From: Gammaproteobacteria bacterium
GTDB lineage: Bacteria > Pseudomonadota > Gammaproteobacteria > Pseudomonadales > Azotimanducaceae
Assembly: GCA_026705345.1 (NCBI GenBank)
Contig: JAPPAV010000005.1
Span: 50,299 to 114,298, forward strand
Direction of reading: 5' to 3'
Length of the DNA stretch: 64,000 bases
In this document: piece by piece, positions 19,243-27,814 of the stretch
Layout of the letters: each line of letters opens with the position of its first letter
Numbering within the stretch: the first letter of the stretch is position 1
The notes under the pieces: model-generated
What the model saw: only the letters and a program-made list of their open reading frames with translations
Told to the model about the DNA's origin: nothing
The model's database searches: none
Program-made: the position numbers and the translations under genes

Positions 19243-19629
19243 ATGAATTTTGAAGCGTTCGCCCCCGGCGCCCCGTATGTTGCCGCGGTGCTGGTCGTCG
19301 GGGCTTTCCTCTGGCGGGTTTTCGTCAAGATGCTGACCGGCCTGGAAGCCCGATTCGACGACCGTTTTAGGCAGATCGACAACAGTTTCCAGCAGATGGA
19401 GAGTCGGTTCGACAACAGGTTTCGGCTGGTCGAGAACGGGTTCCAGCAGATGGAGAGTCGGTTCGACAGCAACTTCGCCTCCTTGGAGTCGAGGATCGAG
19501 TCCCTGGACAAGAAAGTGGACGGTTTGGCAGCGGATCACCACAGCCTTTCGCGCGAACTATCCGAATTCCGAGGCGAGATGCGCGGTCGATTGTCGACGC
19601 TCGTTCCGCCGGTCGCCGGCGAGACATAG
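19243..19629 (+). CDS. Small membrane-anchored coiled-coil protein, paralogue 3
   Basis: 128 residues from the ATG at 19243, which follows GGAGTAGCAGTC, the family ribosome site. A membrane segment (about 10-28, YVAAVLVVGAFLWRVF) precedes a coiled coil with repeats such as 'FQQMESRFDNRF' and 'FASLESRIESLDKK'. The C-terminus has the family motif DHHSLSRELSEFRGEMRGRL and a PPVAGE tail. It shares its upstream leader with the 7540 and 8393 genes. The role is unknown; the conserved C-terminal motif suggests a binding surface. Confidence 0.85.
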   Translation: MNFEAFAPGAPYVAAVLVVGAFLWRVFVKMLTGLEARFDDRFRQIDNSFQQMESRFDNRFRLVENGFQQMESRFDSNFASLESRIESLDKKVDGLAADHHSLSRELSEFRGEMRGRLSTLVPPVAGET

Positions 19630-20036
19630 CATCGTGAGGCCGCGGCCCCCCTTGGGATGGGTCCGACCTCTTCCTTTCCCGATAGGCCGCCTAGGCTCTG
19701 GGCGTTGCCGTTGACAGTCTGGGTTGGTTTGGCGGATGCTTGTCGCACGGTTGGGTAAAGCTGCCGTGCTCCCGGGGGTCTAGGTATCCCTGCTGTAGAG
19801 ATGCGGCTTTCGGGTTGTAGACCGCGTCCGATGTATCTGCTGCGTCCCCACGTTCCGATTCCGTCAGGAAATCGTGGCGAATCATACTTCCCTGTCGAGA
19901 ACATTCCGGCCGTTGATCGGTCGATTTGCCTCTCTTCATCGGAAGAGCAGACGAATACGTTTTCGCGGCTACCGCCGAACTTTGCCGCAACTGGGGGTGG
20001 AGCCCCCGCACTCGATTGAAGGAGGTAGAACAAGCG
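19630..20036. other. Intergenic stretch, possible leader of the next gene
   Basis: No gene is convincing here. A GGGGG/CCCCC hairpin (about 19993-20007, loop TGGA) lies just before the ribosome site of the 20037 gene and could affect its translation. A TTGACA word at about 19711 lacks a good -10. Confidence 0.4.
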
Positions 20037-20513
20037 ATGCAAACACTGATACCTGTGCATGAACTCGATCAGCTGTCCACGACAGTCGAGAGGGCGGCGA
20101 ACGCGGCGGCCGAGTGCGTTCGTCAAGTGTCGATCCGGGATTTGACGCAAACGGATATCGCCACCGGAGCGGAAGGGATTCTGTTTCAACTTGGTGATGT
20201 GACGGAAGCGCTCCGCATCCTGCGAAAGGGCGGCGATGCACGCAAACGGGTCAATAGCCTGAAGAGGCTTGAACATGTCATCGGTTGGATGAGGCACTAT
20301 GACAAAGACCTCATCGCGCCTGCAGAGAAGACGGTGACCGACGAGGAGGTCTGCAAGGCGGTGGCCGAATGCCGATCCGCCGCGCGTGGTTTGACCGGAC
20401 AGATCAAGCACGTCTTGGCGTTGGACGAGGTACGGGCAGCAGGGCTGAACCTTCGTGCCAAGGCGGCGAACGACAGCGCCCAAGCGATCATGGCCGACTT
20501 GCGGAAACGGTGA
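20037..20513 (+). CDS. Unknown soluble helical protein
   Basis: 158 residues, predicted mostly helical and cytoplasmic with no signal or membrane segment. I recognise no family. The ATG at 20037 is chosen for the AGGAGG ribosome site (20020-20025); the frame is open back to 19926 but that stretch lacks such a site. Ends AIMADLRKR. About 300 bases beyond the stop lies an isolated terminator (20818-20871), so its transcript may have a long 3' region. Confidence 0.6.
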   Translation: MQTLIPVHELDQLSTTVERAANAAAECVRQVSIRDLTQTDIATGAEGILFQLGDVTEALRILRKGGDARKRVNSLKRLEHVIGWMRHYDKDLIAPAEKTVTDEEVCKAVAECRSAARGLTGQIKHVLALDEVRAAGLNLRAKAANDSAQAIMADLRKR

Positions 20514-20817
20514 CTCGCGCATCTGTCGGCACGCGCTTGAACAGTGACGACGGGATCGTCTGGCGGCCGCCGCGTCTGGCATTGAAATGTGTGCGGCCGT
20601 CTGGACGCGGTACCACACCGGATGCGCTCGAGCGTTGGGGATTTCGCGAAAAATCCGGTAGTTTGAACAGCCCAAGGCGGAGATTGGTTGCGGCCCGACC
20701 GGTAGGTGGCAATACTTAGGCGGTCGGGTTCCGCATCGGTAGGTCTTCCACCCGCGTGAGCAAGTGGCGAACGGCCCGAAGAGGCCACGCCGGGCGTTGC
20801 ATACACCGGTTGGCGCA
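20514..20817 (+). other. Non-coding stretch leading to an orphan terminator
   Basis: No gene is supported. The sequence has several short GC-rich inverted repeats (for example GGCC around 20773 with GGCC around 20783) and ends at a good plus-strand terminator. It is either a long 3' untranslated region or a small RNA gene. I could not match it to tmRNA, 6S or 4.5S RNA by eye. Confidence 0.35.
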
Positions 20818-20871
20818 GACACCGACAAGCAGTACCGTCCCCATGGGTCGGAGTCGGTGTCGGCCTTTTTT
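20818..20871 (+). terminator. Rho-independent terminator, plus strand
   Basis: A perfect 9-bp stem, GACACCGAC (20818-20826) with GTCGGTGTC (20853-20861), with a partly paired 26-base loop. It is followed by GGCC and six T (20866-20871). The T run is on the plus strand, so it does not serve the convergent MATE gene. Confidence 0.65.
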
Positions 20872-20923
20872 GCAACGTCTTTGTCGCCGGATCCTGATGG
20901 TCCGCGTCCAGAGCCGCGTTGGG

Positions 20924-22336
20924 TTAGGGCGCCGGCCGAACGGGAACGGCCGAGCGGCTCCGCGAGATCCGAATCAGCCAACCCAGCAAGGCAACGGCGG
21001 CAACCGCGAGCCCGACCACGAGTCCCCACCAAAGACCGTAGACGCCCATCGGCGCGCCGAACGCACTCGACAGGAGCCCGTGGAGATCCGGAATGCTTCC
21101 GACGCCGAAACACAGCGCCGCACCGACCGGCAGTCCCACCAGCCAGTAGGCCACCACGGCGATCCACATGGGGGTCACGGTTTCCTTGTAGCCGCGCAGG
21201 GCGCCCATCGTCGTCGCCTGGGCGGAGTCAAAGACCTGGAATAGCGCGCCGATCGCCAATAGCGCCGCGGACACATTGATCACCTCGGCGTTGTTGGTGT
21301 AGAGACCAACAATTGCGAAGCGCGCGGTTAGCATGACCACCGCAACGCTTGTTCCCCAGACGAGGGTCGTCGTTACCGCCACCCAGGCGGACAACCGGGC
21401 GGCGGCCCTGTCGCCGGCACCGACGTTGAAGCCGACGCGAATCGTTGCCGCCATGCCCAGTGCCAAGGGAACCATGAACGCGATGCCGGCGACGTTGAAG
21501 GCAATCTGGTGAGAGGCCACGGCTTGGACGCCCAACCGACCGATCAGCAGGCCGGCGACGGAGAAGAATCCGACTTCGACCAATAGGGCGAGACCTATGG
21601 GAACCCCGATCACGAGCAGATCCCGGATGACACCGAGCCTCGGCCACGAGAACGCCGTGAACAGGTTCGAGGCGCGCATCCTCGACCGTGATACCACGAG
21701 AATCATTGCTACGAACGTGTAGCCCATCACCACGGCGGTCGACCAGCCGCAGCCGACGCCGCCCATGGCGGGGATGCCGAGCGCGGGCGATCCGTACATG
21801 AACAGCCAGTTGAGCAGGACCTTCAAGGGCAGTGCGCTCAAGCTGATGCACATCGCCGGGGTCGTCCACGACATGCCTTCGGCCAGGCAGCGCAACGCGG
21901 TGTAGCTGAGAAGCGGCACCAAGCCGAGGCTTGCCGCGGACAGATAGCCGACGGCGACGGGAATCGCCTGTTCGTCGACGCCGAAGAACCGGTAGGCGGG
22001 CTCGGCATTGCGCAACAACAGCGTCAACACTAAACCGCCGCCCAAGGCGATCCACAGTGCTTGGCGAACCACCGCCCCCGCATCGCCGATGCGGCCGGCG
22101 CCGTTCAATTGCGAAACCGATGGCGTCACGGCCATGACGATGCCGGACATCAGGAGCATCGTCGGCCAGAAGAAATTGCCGCCGAGCGTCACCCCGGCAA
22201 GGTCCGTGGCGCTCACCCGGCCGGCCATCACCGCGTCCGCAACGCCCATGCCCATCTGCGATAGCTGGGCGACGATGATCGGCATCGCGAGGACGCCGAG
22301 CTGACGGAACTCCGTCAGCGCAGATCGGGGAGTCAT
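20924..22336 (-). CDS. MATE-family multidrug efflux protein
   Basis: 470 residues with about 12 membrane segments and the internal twofold repeat of MATE exporters. The N-terminal 'PIIVAQLSQMGMGVADAVMAGR' region is typical of the NorM-type group (loop Gln, Met-rich first helix). These proteins expel cationic drugs or metabolites in exchange for Na+ or H+. The ATG at 22336 gives a normal short N-terminus. Substrate cannot be judged from sequence. The neighbour on the left is an orphan terminator for the opposite strand, so this gene probably forms its own unit. Confidence 0.9.
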   Translation of the reverse strand: MTPRSALTEFRQLGVLAMPIIVAQLSQMGMGVADAVMAGRVSATDLAGVTLGGNFFWPTMLLMSGIVMAVTPSVSQLNGAGRIGDAGAVVRQALWIALGGGLVLTLLLRNAEPAYRFFGVDEQAIPVAVGYLSAASLGLVPLLSYTALRCLAEGMSWTTPAMCISLSALPLKVLLNWLFMYGSPALGIPAMGGVGCGWSTAVVMGYTFVAMILVVSRSRMRASNLFTAFSWPRLGVIRDLLVIGVPIGLALLVEVGFFSVAGLLIGRLGVQAVASHQIAFNVAGIAFMVPLALGMAATIRVGFNVGAGDRAAARLSAWVAVTTTLVWGTSVAVVMLTARFAIVGLYTNNAEVINVSAALLAIGALFQVFDSAQATTMGALRGYKETVTPMWIAVVAYWLVGLPVGAALCFGVGSIPDLHGLLSSAFGAPMGVYGLWWGLVVGLAVAAVALLGWLIRISRSRSAVPVRPAP

Positions 22337-22394
22337 GGATCGAGACGGCTAGGGCAAGGGCGGCGAATTGTACACGTCGCCACCCACGATGCCC

Positions 22395-22522
22395 GTAGGG
22401 GACGGGCTTGTCCCGTCCCGCGGAAACGTTCGGCCGGTTGGCGCGGGCGACGGCGAGGGTCGCCCCTACGGGATCATCGGATTGCGAACGACGCCCGTAG
22501 GGGACGGGCTTGTCCCGTCCCG
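22395..22522 (+). repeat. Two REPs flanking a GGGCGAC palindrome
   Basis: REP copies at 22395-22420 and 22497-22522 flank a variant of the second module (22445-22470, GGGCGACGGCGAGGGTCGCC). The order is the same as in the tandem array at 31918. Located between the MATE and sulfotransferase genes. Confidence 0.9.
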
Positions 22523-22552
22523 CGGTCGACCACAAGGTCAGGCGAAAAATCC

Positions 22553-23305
22553 TCAGAGAATCTCGTAGCCGAACCGGGACACAAGGTCTTTGTCCAGCCG
22601 TCGGTTGATCGCCGAGATGGCTGCGTCCGTCAGTTCGTCTTTCCACCGCTCGTTGAGGTAGTAGTCGCGATAGAAGCCGAAGTCCTTGGTGCGGTCCTTC
22701 GTCGAGACCTCGTGGTTTCGAAAAGATGCCGTCGACCGGCGGATTCCGAATCTGTCGACCACGTCGTCAACGAAAGCCTGGGGATCGCGAATGGTCGTCT
22801 CGTAGGTCCTGTTCAACGTATTGGCCGGAGCAAGTTCGAGGTAGGAGCGGTTCTTGGTGTTCCACAACTCGACGGGGCTTTTGAGCGTCACCCGATGCAT
22901 GTTGTCGCGACCGACGGTGCGCCATGGGGTCGCAAGAAACGTCTCGAAGTCCAATGCCCCGGGATGTGTCGGGTGGTAGGGCCGGCGATGCAGCGACAGC
23001 AGCCAGGCGTACGGGTTCTTGGTGACTGTTACGAATGCAAGGGATTGCCGCCGGTGCCGATCTTCCCTCGCAAGGCGCTTGGGCGTTGTTGCAAGCCCAT
23101 GCTTCCATCCGAGGTTGTGCCGGCGGGTGCAAGCGAAATACAGGTCTCGCACCCACTCCCGTCCCGGCAGCATCTGGTGGATCCGACGTATCCCCGCCGG
23201 AATGACACCGGGCAATTCGCGCACCGCCAGGTTGAGCGCGATCAGTGCGCTCACGTAGTTCGTGCCGGTGTTTCGCTCACCGTATATCTTGACCAGCGTT
23301 GTCAC
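22553..23305 (-). CDS. Sulfotransferase-like protein
   Basis: 250 residues from the GTG at 23305, which places the P-loop-like motif at the extreme N-terminus as in related proteins (VKIYGERNTGTNY). That motif resembles the 5'-phosphosulfate loop of PAPS-dependent sulfotransferases, and 'VTKNPYAWLLSLHRRPYH' fits the 3'-phosphate site. Likely to transfer sulfate to a carbohydrate or lipid. A longer version from a TTG at 23338 is possible; neither start has a clear ribosome site. It diverges from the next sulfotransferase gene, 63 bases apart, so the two could share a regulatory region. Confidence 0.7.
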   Translation of the reverse strand: MTTLVKIYGERNTGTNYVSALIALNLAVRELPGVIPAGIRRIHQMLPGREWVRDLYFACTRRHNLGWKHGLATTPKRLAREDRHRRQSLAFVTVTKNPYAWLLSLHRRPYHPTHPGALDFETFLATPWRTVGRDNMHRVTLKSPVELWNTKNRSYLELAPANTLNRTYETTIRDPQAFVDDVVDRFGIRRSTASFRNHEVSTKDRTKDFGFYRDYYLNERWKDELTDAAISAINRRLDKDLVSRFGYEIL

Positions 23306-23368
23306 GGCCCGAACGTAGCACGACCCCACTTGGGCCAACCAGCGCCGCCGGGGCGGTAGAATCTACCC

Positions 23369-24250
23369 ATGATCGTTTCCGCCAGCGTTGGTTCTCGGGG
23401 CTTGCGTCGGAACGAGACGTGGCTGCTAACAGGAATTCCACGCTCGGGCAGTTCCCTAGCCTGTCGGTTGGCTGGCCAACTGCCGGATTTCGTTGCCTTG
23501 TCCGAACCCATGCCACGTACGGAGTTCGCCGGTCTGACAACGCCTTGCGAGGCACTCGCGACGATCGAACGTTTCGAGAAGCGGACTCGCGGGCGCATCG
23601 CGAGGCGACGACGTGCGCCGAGTGTTCACGTGGACGGACGTCTGGCCGACAACGTCGTGGATGCGGACGCTGTTGGCGGTTTGCGAAGGCGGCGCCTTGC
23701 CCAAGCGGAAATCGACATAGACAAACCGCTGTCCGAAGGGTTCTCTCTCCTCATCAAGCACAATGCGCTGTTCGCTGCGTTATTGCCGCAAGTGGTCCCG
23801 TCCTTCCGTTGCATTGGCCTCGTGCGGAATCCACTGGCGGTATTGGCGTCCTGGCAGACAGTTGACCTGCCGATAAACCGAGGGCGGATACCCGCAGGGG
23901 AACAGTTCGATCCTGATCTACGGGCGGCCCTGGATCGCGACGCTGATACCCTCGCGAGGCAGTTGACCGTCATCAACTGGTTTTTCGCGCGATACGGCGA
24001 TGAGCTGGCGGCCGGTGGGATTCTTCGCTACGAGGAACTCGTCGCGAGCGGCGGCAAGGCGTTGTTTCGGATGCTCGGTCACGCGAACGCCGAGCGGGTG
24101 CCCTTGACGAGCCGCAACGACCACGCGGTCTACCGGAACACCGACATCGACCGCCTTCTGGGGGCGCTCCGCGACAACGGGGGTGCATGGACACGTTTCT
24201 ACAGTCGCACCGATTGTGACGCCCTGGCCGAACGCTTGGCCCCGACGTGA
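23369..24250 (+). CDS. Sulfotransferase family protein
   Basis: 293 residues. 'LLTGIPRSGSSLACRLA' (about 19-35) is the PAPS 5'-phosphosulfate loop and 'CIGLVRNPLAVLASW' (about 151-165) fits the 3'-phosphate site. The rest matches the general sulfotransferase fold in size. The acceptor is unknown. Its stop overlaps the GTG start of the glycosyltransferase-sulfotransferase gene by four bases (GTGA), so the two products are probably made together. Confidence 0.8.
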   Translation: MIVSASVGSRGLRRNETWLLTGIPRSGSSLACRLAGQLPDFVALSEPMPRTEFAGLTTPCEALATIERFEKRTRGRIARRRRAPSVHVDGRLADNVVDADAVGGLRRRRLAQAEIDIDKPLSEGFSLLIKHNALFAALLPQVVPSFRCIGLVRNPLAVLASWQTVDLPINRGRIPAGEQFDPDLRAALDRDADTLARQLTVINWFFARYGDELAAGGILRYEELVASGGKALFRMLGHANAERVPLTSRNDHAVYRNTDIDRLLGALRDNGGAWTRFYSRTDCDALAERLAPT

Positions 24251-26034
24251 CTGCGCCGACCCGGACCGTCTGGTTCCACCGCCAATACGAAAGGCTGACC
24301 GGAGGCCAAGTCAAGCATGCACACTACTACGAGCACGTGTCGAGGCTGTCGGGCCATGCGCGCCGTATCGTCTTTAGCGGAGCGCCCGGCCATGGCCGGC
24401 TCTCCGGGGAGCAAGCCGAGTTGTGGCCGACGACGCGGTGTGAACGTGTCGAGGCATGGCAGCCCGAGTGTGGCGATGTCCTCTTTCTGGCCGGTACCGA
24501 TTGGCGGTACTACGACCAGGCGGGACTCGCGGATAGGGACATCCCCCGGATCAACCTGATCCAGGGAGTTCGGCATGGCGATGTCGGTAGCGAACGGTAC
24601 GGCTATCTCGATCGGCGTGCGGTGCGCATCTGCGTCAGCGACGAGGTGGCGCAAACCATCGGTGCCACCGGTCGGGTCAATGGTCCGGTGTTCACAATTC
24701 GCAACGGCACGGAGTGCCGACCCGCCGACATCGACGTCGGCGGTTCCATCGGCTTCGACGAGCGGCTCGAGCAAGTCACCGTTGTGGGCTACAAGCGGCC
24801 GGAGCTGACGGCCGCGTTGTCGCGTTGCCTGGACGAGCGGCGGATTCCACACCGGACCCTGGATCGCTTCATCGACCGCGATGAGTTCCTCGGTTTGCTT
24901 CGGCGGACCCGGGTAGCGGTATGCCTGCCTAGGCCGGAGGAAGGCTTCTACCTACCCGCACTCGAAGCCATGGCGGCTGGATGTACGGTGGTGACCCTTG
25001 ACGGCATCGGGAACCGGGGTTTCTGCCGGCATGGGCACAACTGCTTCGTGGCAGAGGCCGAACTGGCGTCGGTAGCCGCGGCCGTGGAGGAGGCAAGGCG
25101 GCTGCCGGTGGCCGATCGTCGGCGTATTCACGCCAGCGCCGCTGAAACGGTACGCATCCATTCTCTCGAACGGGAGCGTAGGCAGTTCCACAAGGTGCTT
25201 CTCGACATCGGCCGAATCTGGAAGGACGCATCGGCGCCGTCGGTGTCTTCGGTCCCGTCGGAGCCCGAACAAGCCGGCGGCCGGCTGGTCGACTTCGTGA
25301 TCGCCGGTGCGCAGAAGGGCGGCACGTCGGCCCTCGCCCACTTTCTCTCCGGGCATCCCGCCGTCGCCATGGCATCCCGGGAAGGTCACGTTTTCGACTC
25401 GCCGAGTTACTCGTCCGACTGGACGCCCGAGGAAATCGACGCGCGCTACGTCCGTCGCTTGGCGCGTCGGCCGACCACGGTGGCGTGCGGCGAGTCGACG
25501 CCGATCTACCTGTTTCTGCCCGATGTGGCGGCCGAACTGCACCGATACAACCCGGCCCTCAAGGTCATCGTCATCCTGCGCGATCCCGTGGAGCGGGCCC
25601 TGTCGCACTACGCCATGGAGCGGGGCAGGGGCAATGAGCATCGACCGCTCTGGTTCGCCTTGTTGGCGGAGCGCGGGCGACTGCGGCGGTGCCCCGATCC
25701 GAGGGGTCCCGAGTCGGCGGCTAGGCGGCACTCCTACCGCTCCCGAGGCCTTTACGGCGTTCAGCTTCGCAACTTGCTCGCGGTTTTTCCGCGGAACCAG
25801 GTCTTGGTGTTGCGGAGCGAAAACCTCCTGGGGCGTCACCACGAAACACTCGAAAACGTCTTTGCGTTTCTGGGCGTATCGGTTAGCGTGCGCATTCCGC
25901 CCGAGACGGTGTTCAAGGGCCCGGAACTCGGTGGCAAGCACGCCGTGGTGCGTTGGTTGTTGCGCCTTTCCTATGCGGCGGATTCCCGGCGGCTGCGCGC
26001 GACCATGGCGGCGCGCAGCGATTGCGCGCCCTAG
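24247..26034 (+). CDS. Glycosyltransferase fused to a sulfotransferase
   Basis: 595 residues. The N-terminal half (about 1-335) looks like a GT4-type glycosyltransferase: 'PRPEEGFYLPALEAMAAGC' with the Glu spacing of the nucleotide-sugar site, and 'GHNCFV' downstream. The C-terminal half (about 345-595) is a PAPS-dependent sulfotransferase: 'FVIAGAQKGGTSALAHFLSG' (5' loop) and 'VIVILRDPVERALSHYAMER' (3' site, near residue 440). One polypeptide could thus add a sugar and sulfate it or a neighbouring residue. Start GTG at 24247 overlaps the previous stop. It ends 43 bases before the proton-channel gene, on the same strand. Confidence 0.85.
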   Translation: MTAPTRTVWFHRQYERLTGGQVKHAHYYEHVSRLSGHARRIVFSGAPGHGRLSGEQAELWPTTRCERVEAWQPECGDVLFLAGTDWRYYDQAGLADRDIPRINLIQGVRHGDVGSERYGYLDRRAVRICVSDEVAQTIGATGRVNGPVFTIRNGTECRPADIDVGGSIGFDERLEQVTVVGYKRPELTAALSRCLDERRIPHRTLDRFIDRDEFLGLLRRTRVAVCLPRPEEGFYLPALEAMAAGCTVVTLDGIGNRGFCRHGHNCFVAEAELASVAAAVEEARRLPVADRRRIHASAAETVRIHSLERERRQFHKVLLDIGRIWKDASAPSVSSVPSEPEQAGGRLVDFVIAGAQKGGTSALAHFLSGHPAVAMASREGHVFDSPSYSSDWTPEEIDARYVRRLARRPTTVACGESTPIYLFLPDVAAELHRYNPALKVIVILRDPVERALSHYAMERGRGNEHRPLWFALLAERGRLRRCPDPRGPESAARRHSYRSRGLYGVQLRNLLAVFPRNQVLVLRSENLLGRHHETLENVFAFLGVSVSVRIPPETVFKGPELGGKHAVVRWLLRLSYAADSRRLRATMAARSDCAP

Positions 26035-26077
26035 CGGGCGCACTGGGAACCCCGCCTGACGTCCCGGAGGATACGAA

Positions 26078-27178
26078 ATGCCGAACCCCGCCATTTGGCT
26101 TGCCGCTTTCACCGTCGTCTGCGCGGTTTCCGGGGGCAGCCTGACCCACGCCTTGAGCGCGCCGCTATGGTTGGGCGGCGCCGTTGGCGTGGGGCTCGTC
26201 GTCCCGGCATGGGTCGCGCTCTTCGCTCCGCCGTCCACCGCGTTGCTTCAAGGCTTCCACCACGCTCGGTGGGCTGAATTCACGGCGCTGATCCTGCTCG
26301 TCATGATTGCGGCGGCAATGGCCGTGACGGGGCTGTTCCCCGTGCTGGCCCTGGTGGACGTGCCGGTGCGGATCGAGTCGAACGTGTCGATGCTGTTGAT
26401 GGCGCCGGTTCTCTACGGCACCTACATCGTGCTCAGCCGCCGCAATGCGAACACCCGGGCGGGAACCGTCTCCGAGCGGCTCGGCGGGGCGTTGTCCGGG
26501 CCGCCGCTGGTGCTGTCGCTGGTCATGGCCCTGGCCCTGGGCACGGGCGCGGTGCTGGCGATTCACTACGTTGGCCTAACGGTGCCGTCCTGGGAGTTCC
26601 TGGCCTCGAAGTTCACGCAACGCGGGATCATTCCGCCGCTCACCCTGGTGCTGTTCTTCTGGGGGCTGCTCCTGCTTGGCAACAAGGCGTGGGCGGTAAA
26701 CCGGGAGCGGCGTCTGTTGTCGGGTGCCCAAGGTGATTCCATGCTCGTGCATGCCCATGCCGATGCCGTCGCCAACGCCTTGGAGATTGACGGATTCGTG
26801 GAGATGATGTGGCGCAAGTCGGCGGACTTCTACGTCGTTCCGCGTTATCTCAACTGGGCGATTCCCATCCTCGGTTTCATCGGCACCGTGCTCGGTATTT
26901 CGCTCGCGGCAGACGGCATCCAGAACATCATCGGTTCGGGCCGGGGTCTGTCCGACCTCTCCGGCGAACTCGGGGAAGCCATCGCGCCGCTCGGCATCGC
27001 CTTCGATACCACCCTGATCGCGTTGTCGCTGTCGGTGGTCCTGACGTTCCTGCAGATCGGCCTGCAACGCCGGGAGGACAACATCCTCGGCGACTTCGAG
27101 AACTGGGTGCGCAACGGCGCGGGCTCGAGCCGCAAACCGTCCCGAGACGACGACCCGCCGGGACCGCCGGGGCCATGA
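26078..27178 (+). CDS. TolQ/ExbB/MotA-like proton channel protein
   Basis: 366 residues with about eight membrane segments. The last two (about 258-282 and 300-325) carry the family pattern: 'IPILGFIGTVLGISLAADG', then 'LGEAIAPLGIAFDTTLIALSL', as in TolQ/ExbB/MotA stators that pass protons. The first five or six segments are extra compared with TolQ (three) or MotA (four). The ribosome site GGAGG (26066-26070) supports the ATG. The stop overlaps the next start (ATGA). A five-subunit channel around two TolR-like subunits is the known arrangement for the family. Here two different TolR-like genes follow. Confidence 0.8.
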   Translation: MPNPAIWLAAFTVVCAVSGGSLTHALSAPLWLGGAVGVGLVVPAWVALFAPPSTALLQGFHHARWAEFTALILLVMIAAAMAVTGLFPVLALVDVPVRIESNVSMLLMAPVLYGTYIVLSRRNANTRAGTVSERLGGALSGPPLVLSLVMALALGTGAVLAIHYVGLTVPSWEFLASKFTQRGIIPPLTLVLFFWGLLLLGNKAWAVNRERRLLSGAQGDSMLVHAHADAVANALEIDGFVEMMWRKSADFYVVPRYLNWAIPILGFIGTVLGISLAADGIQNIIGSGRGLSDLSGELGEAIAPLGIAFDTTLIALSLSVVLTFLQIGLQRREDNILGDFENWVRNGAGSSRKPSRDDDPPGPPGP

Positions 27179-27684
27179 TCGAGTCGGCATCGGCGCGGGA
27201 TCAGGAATCGAACAGCGCGCCGATGGTGGAGATCTTCGGGGGCCTCTTCGCCCTCCTCCTGGTGCTCTTCCTGATCATGAACCTGCTCTCCCAGGCGGCG
27301 CTGGTGGAGCGCATCGAGGCCGCCTCCGACGAGGGCCTTTACCGGGTTGGCTGGGATGCGGGCGGTGCCGGCTTCGTGGTGCTGGCCTTTCGGGCCGAAG
27401 TGCGCATCGTGGAGACGGGCGAGGCTGTCGGCGCCGGACGCATCTGCGCGCCGGGCAGCCCGTTCGTCGACTATGTGCGTCGGATCTACCGCGCCGAGCG
27501 CCAGCAGATCGTGTTCGCGATCCTCGAGGGCGGCGTGCCCACCATGGCGGAGGCCCGCAACTGCATCCGCACGGTCCTGCCCGGGCGCGAGCTGACCATC
27601 GGCTGGATCGTCGCCAATGACGAGCTTCTTAGATCCGTCTCCCTGAACGACATCCCCGCGTACGTGAAGGAGGCGGTGGAATGA
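27175..27684 (+). CDS. Short TolR/ExbD-like protein
   Basis: 169 residues. A short N-terminus leads into a single membrane segment (about 20-38) that begins just after an acidic residue, Glu19 (PMVEIFGGLFALLLVLFLI). In ExbD/TolR/MotB an Asp at this place is essential for proton flow. The rest (about 40-169) is a small periplasmic alpha/beta domain of ExbD size. No peptidoglycan-binding domain is visible. It overlaps the channel gene by four bases. Family membership is judged from topology, the acidic residue and context; sequence similarity is weak. Confidence 0.65.
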   Translation: MIESASARDQESNSAPMVEIFGGLFALLLVLFLIMNLLSQAALVERIEAASDEGLYRVGWDAGGAGFVVLAFRAEVRIVETGEAVGAGRICAPGSPFVDYVRRIYRAERQQIVFAILEGGVPTMAEARNCIRTVLPGRELTIGWIVANDELLRSVSLNDIPAYVKEAVE

Positions 27685-27814
27685 TGCGCTACGCGTGCGA
27701 CGAATGGCGATGACGATACGCCTCGCAGACGACGCGCGTGCCCGACGAACGCCACCGCGGGGGTTCCCGATCGGCGAAATTTATCATTTTATTCAATTGG
27801 TTATGGAATCCTAG
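27685..27814 (+). promoter_or_regulatory. AT-rich patch, possible internal promoter
   Basis: The 130-base gap in the motor set contains a strikingly AT-rich run (about 27777-27808, including TTTATCATTTTATTCAATTG) in otherwise GC-rich DNA. It may be a promoter or translation enhancer for the two downstream genes. I cannot assign clear -35 and -10 boxes. Confidence 0.3.

Noticed and set aside
20514..20871. tmRNA, 6S or signal-recognition RNA
   Set aside because: None of the conserved sequence blocks of these RNAs can be seen in the stretch.
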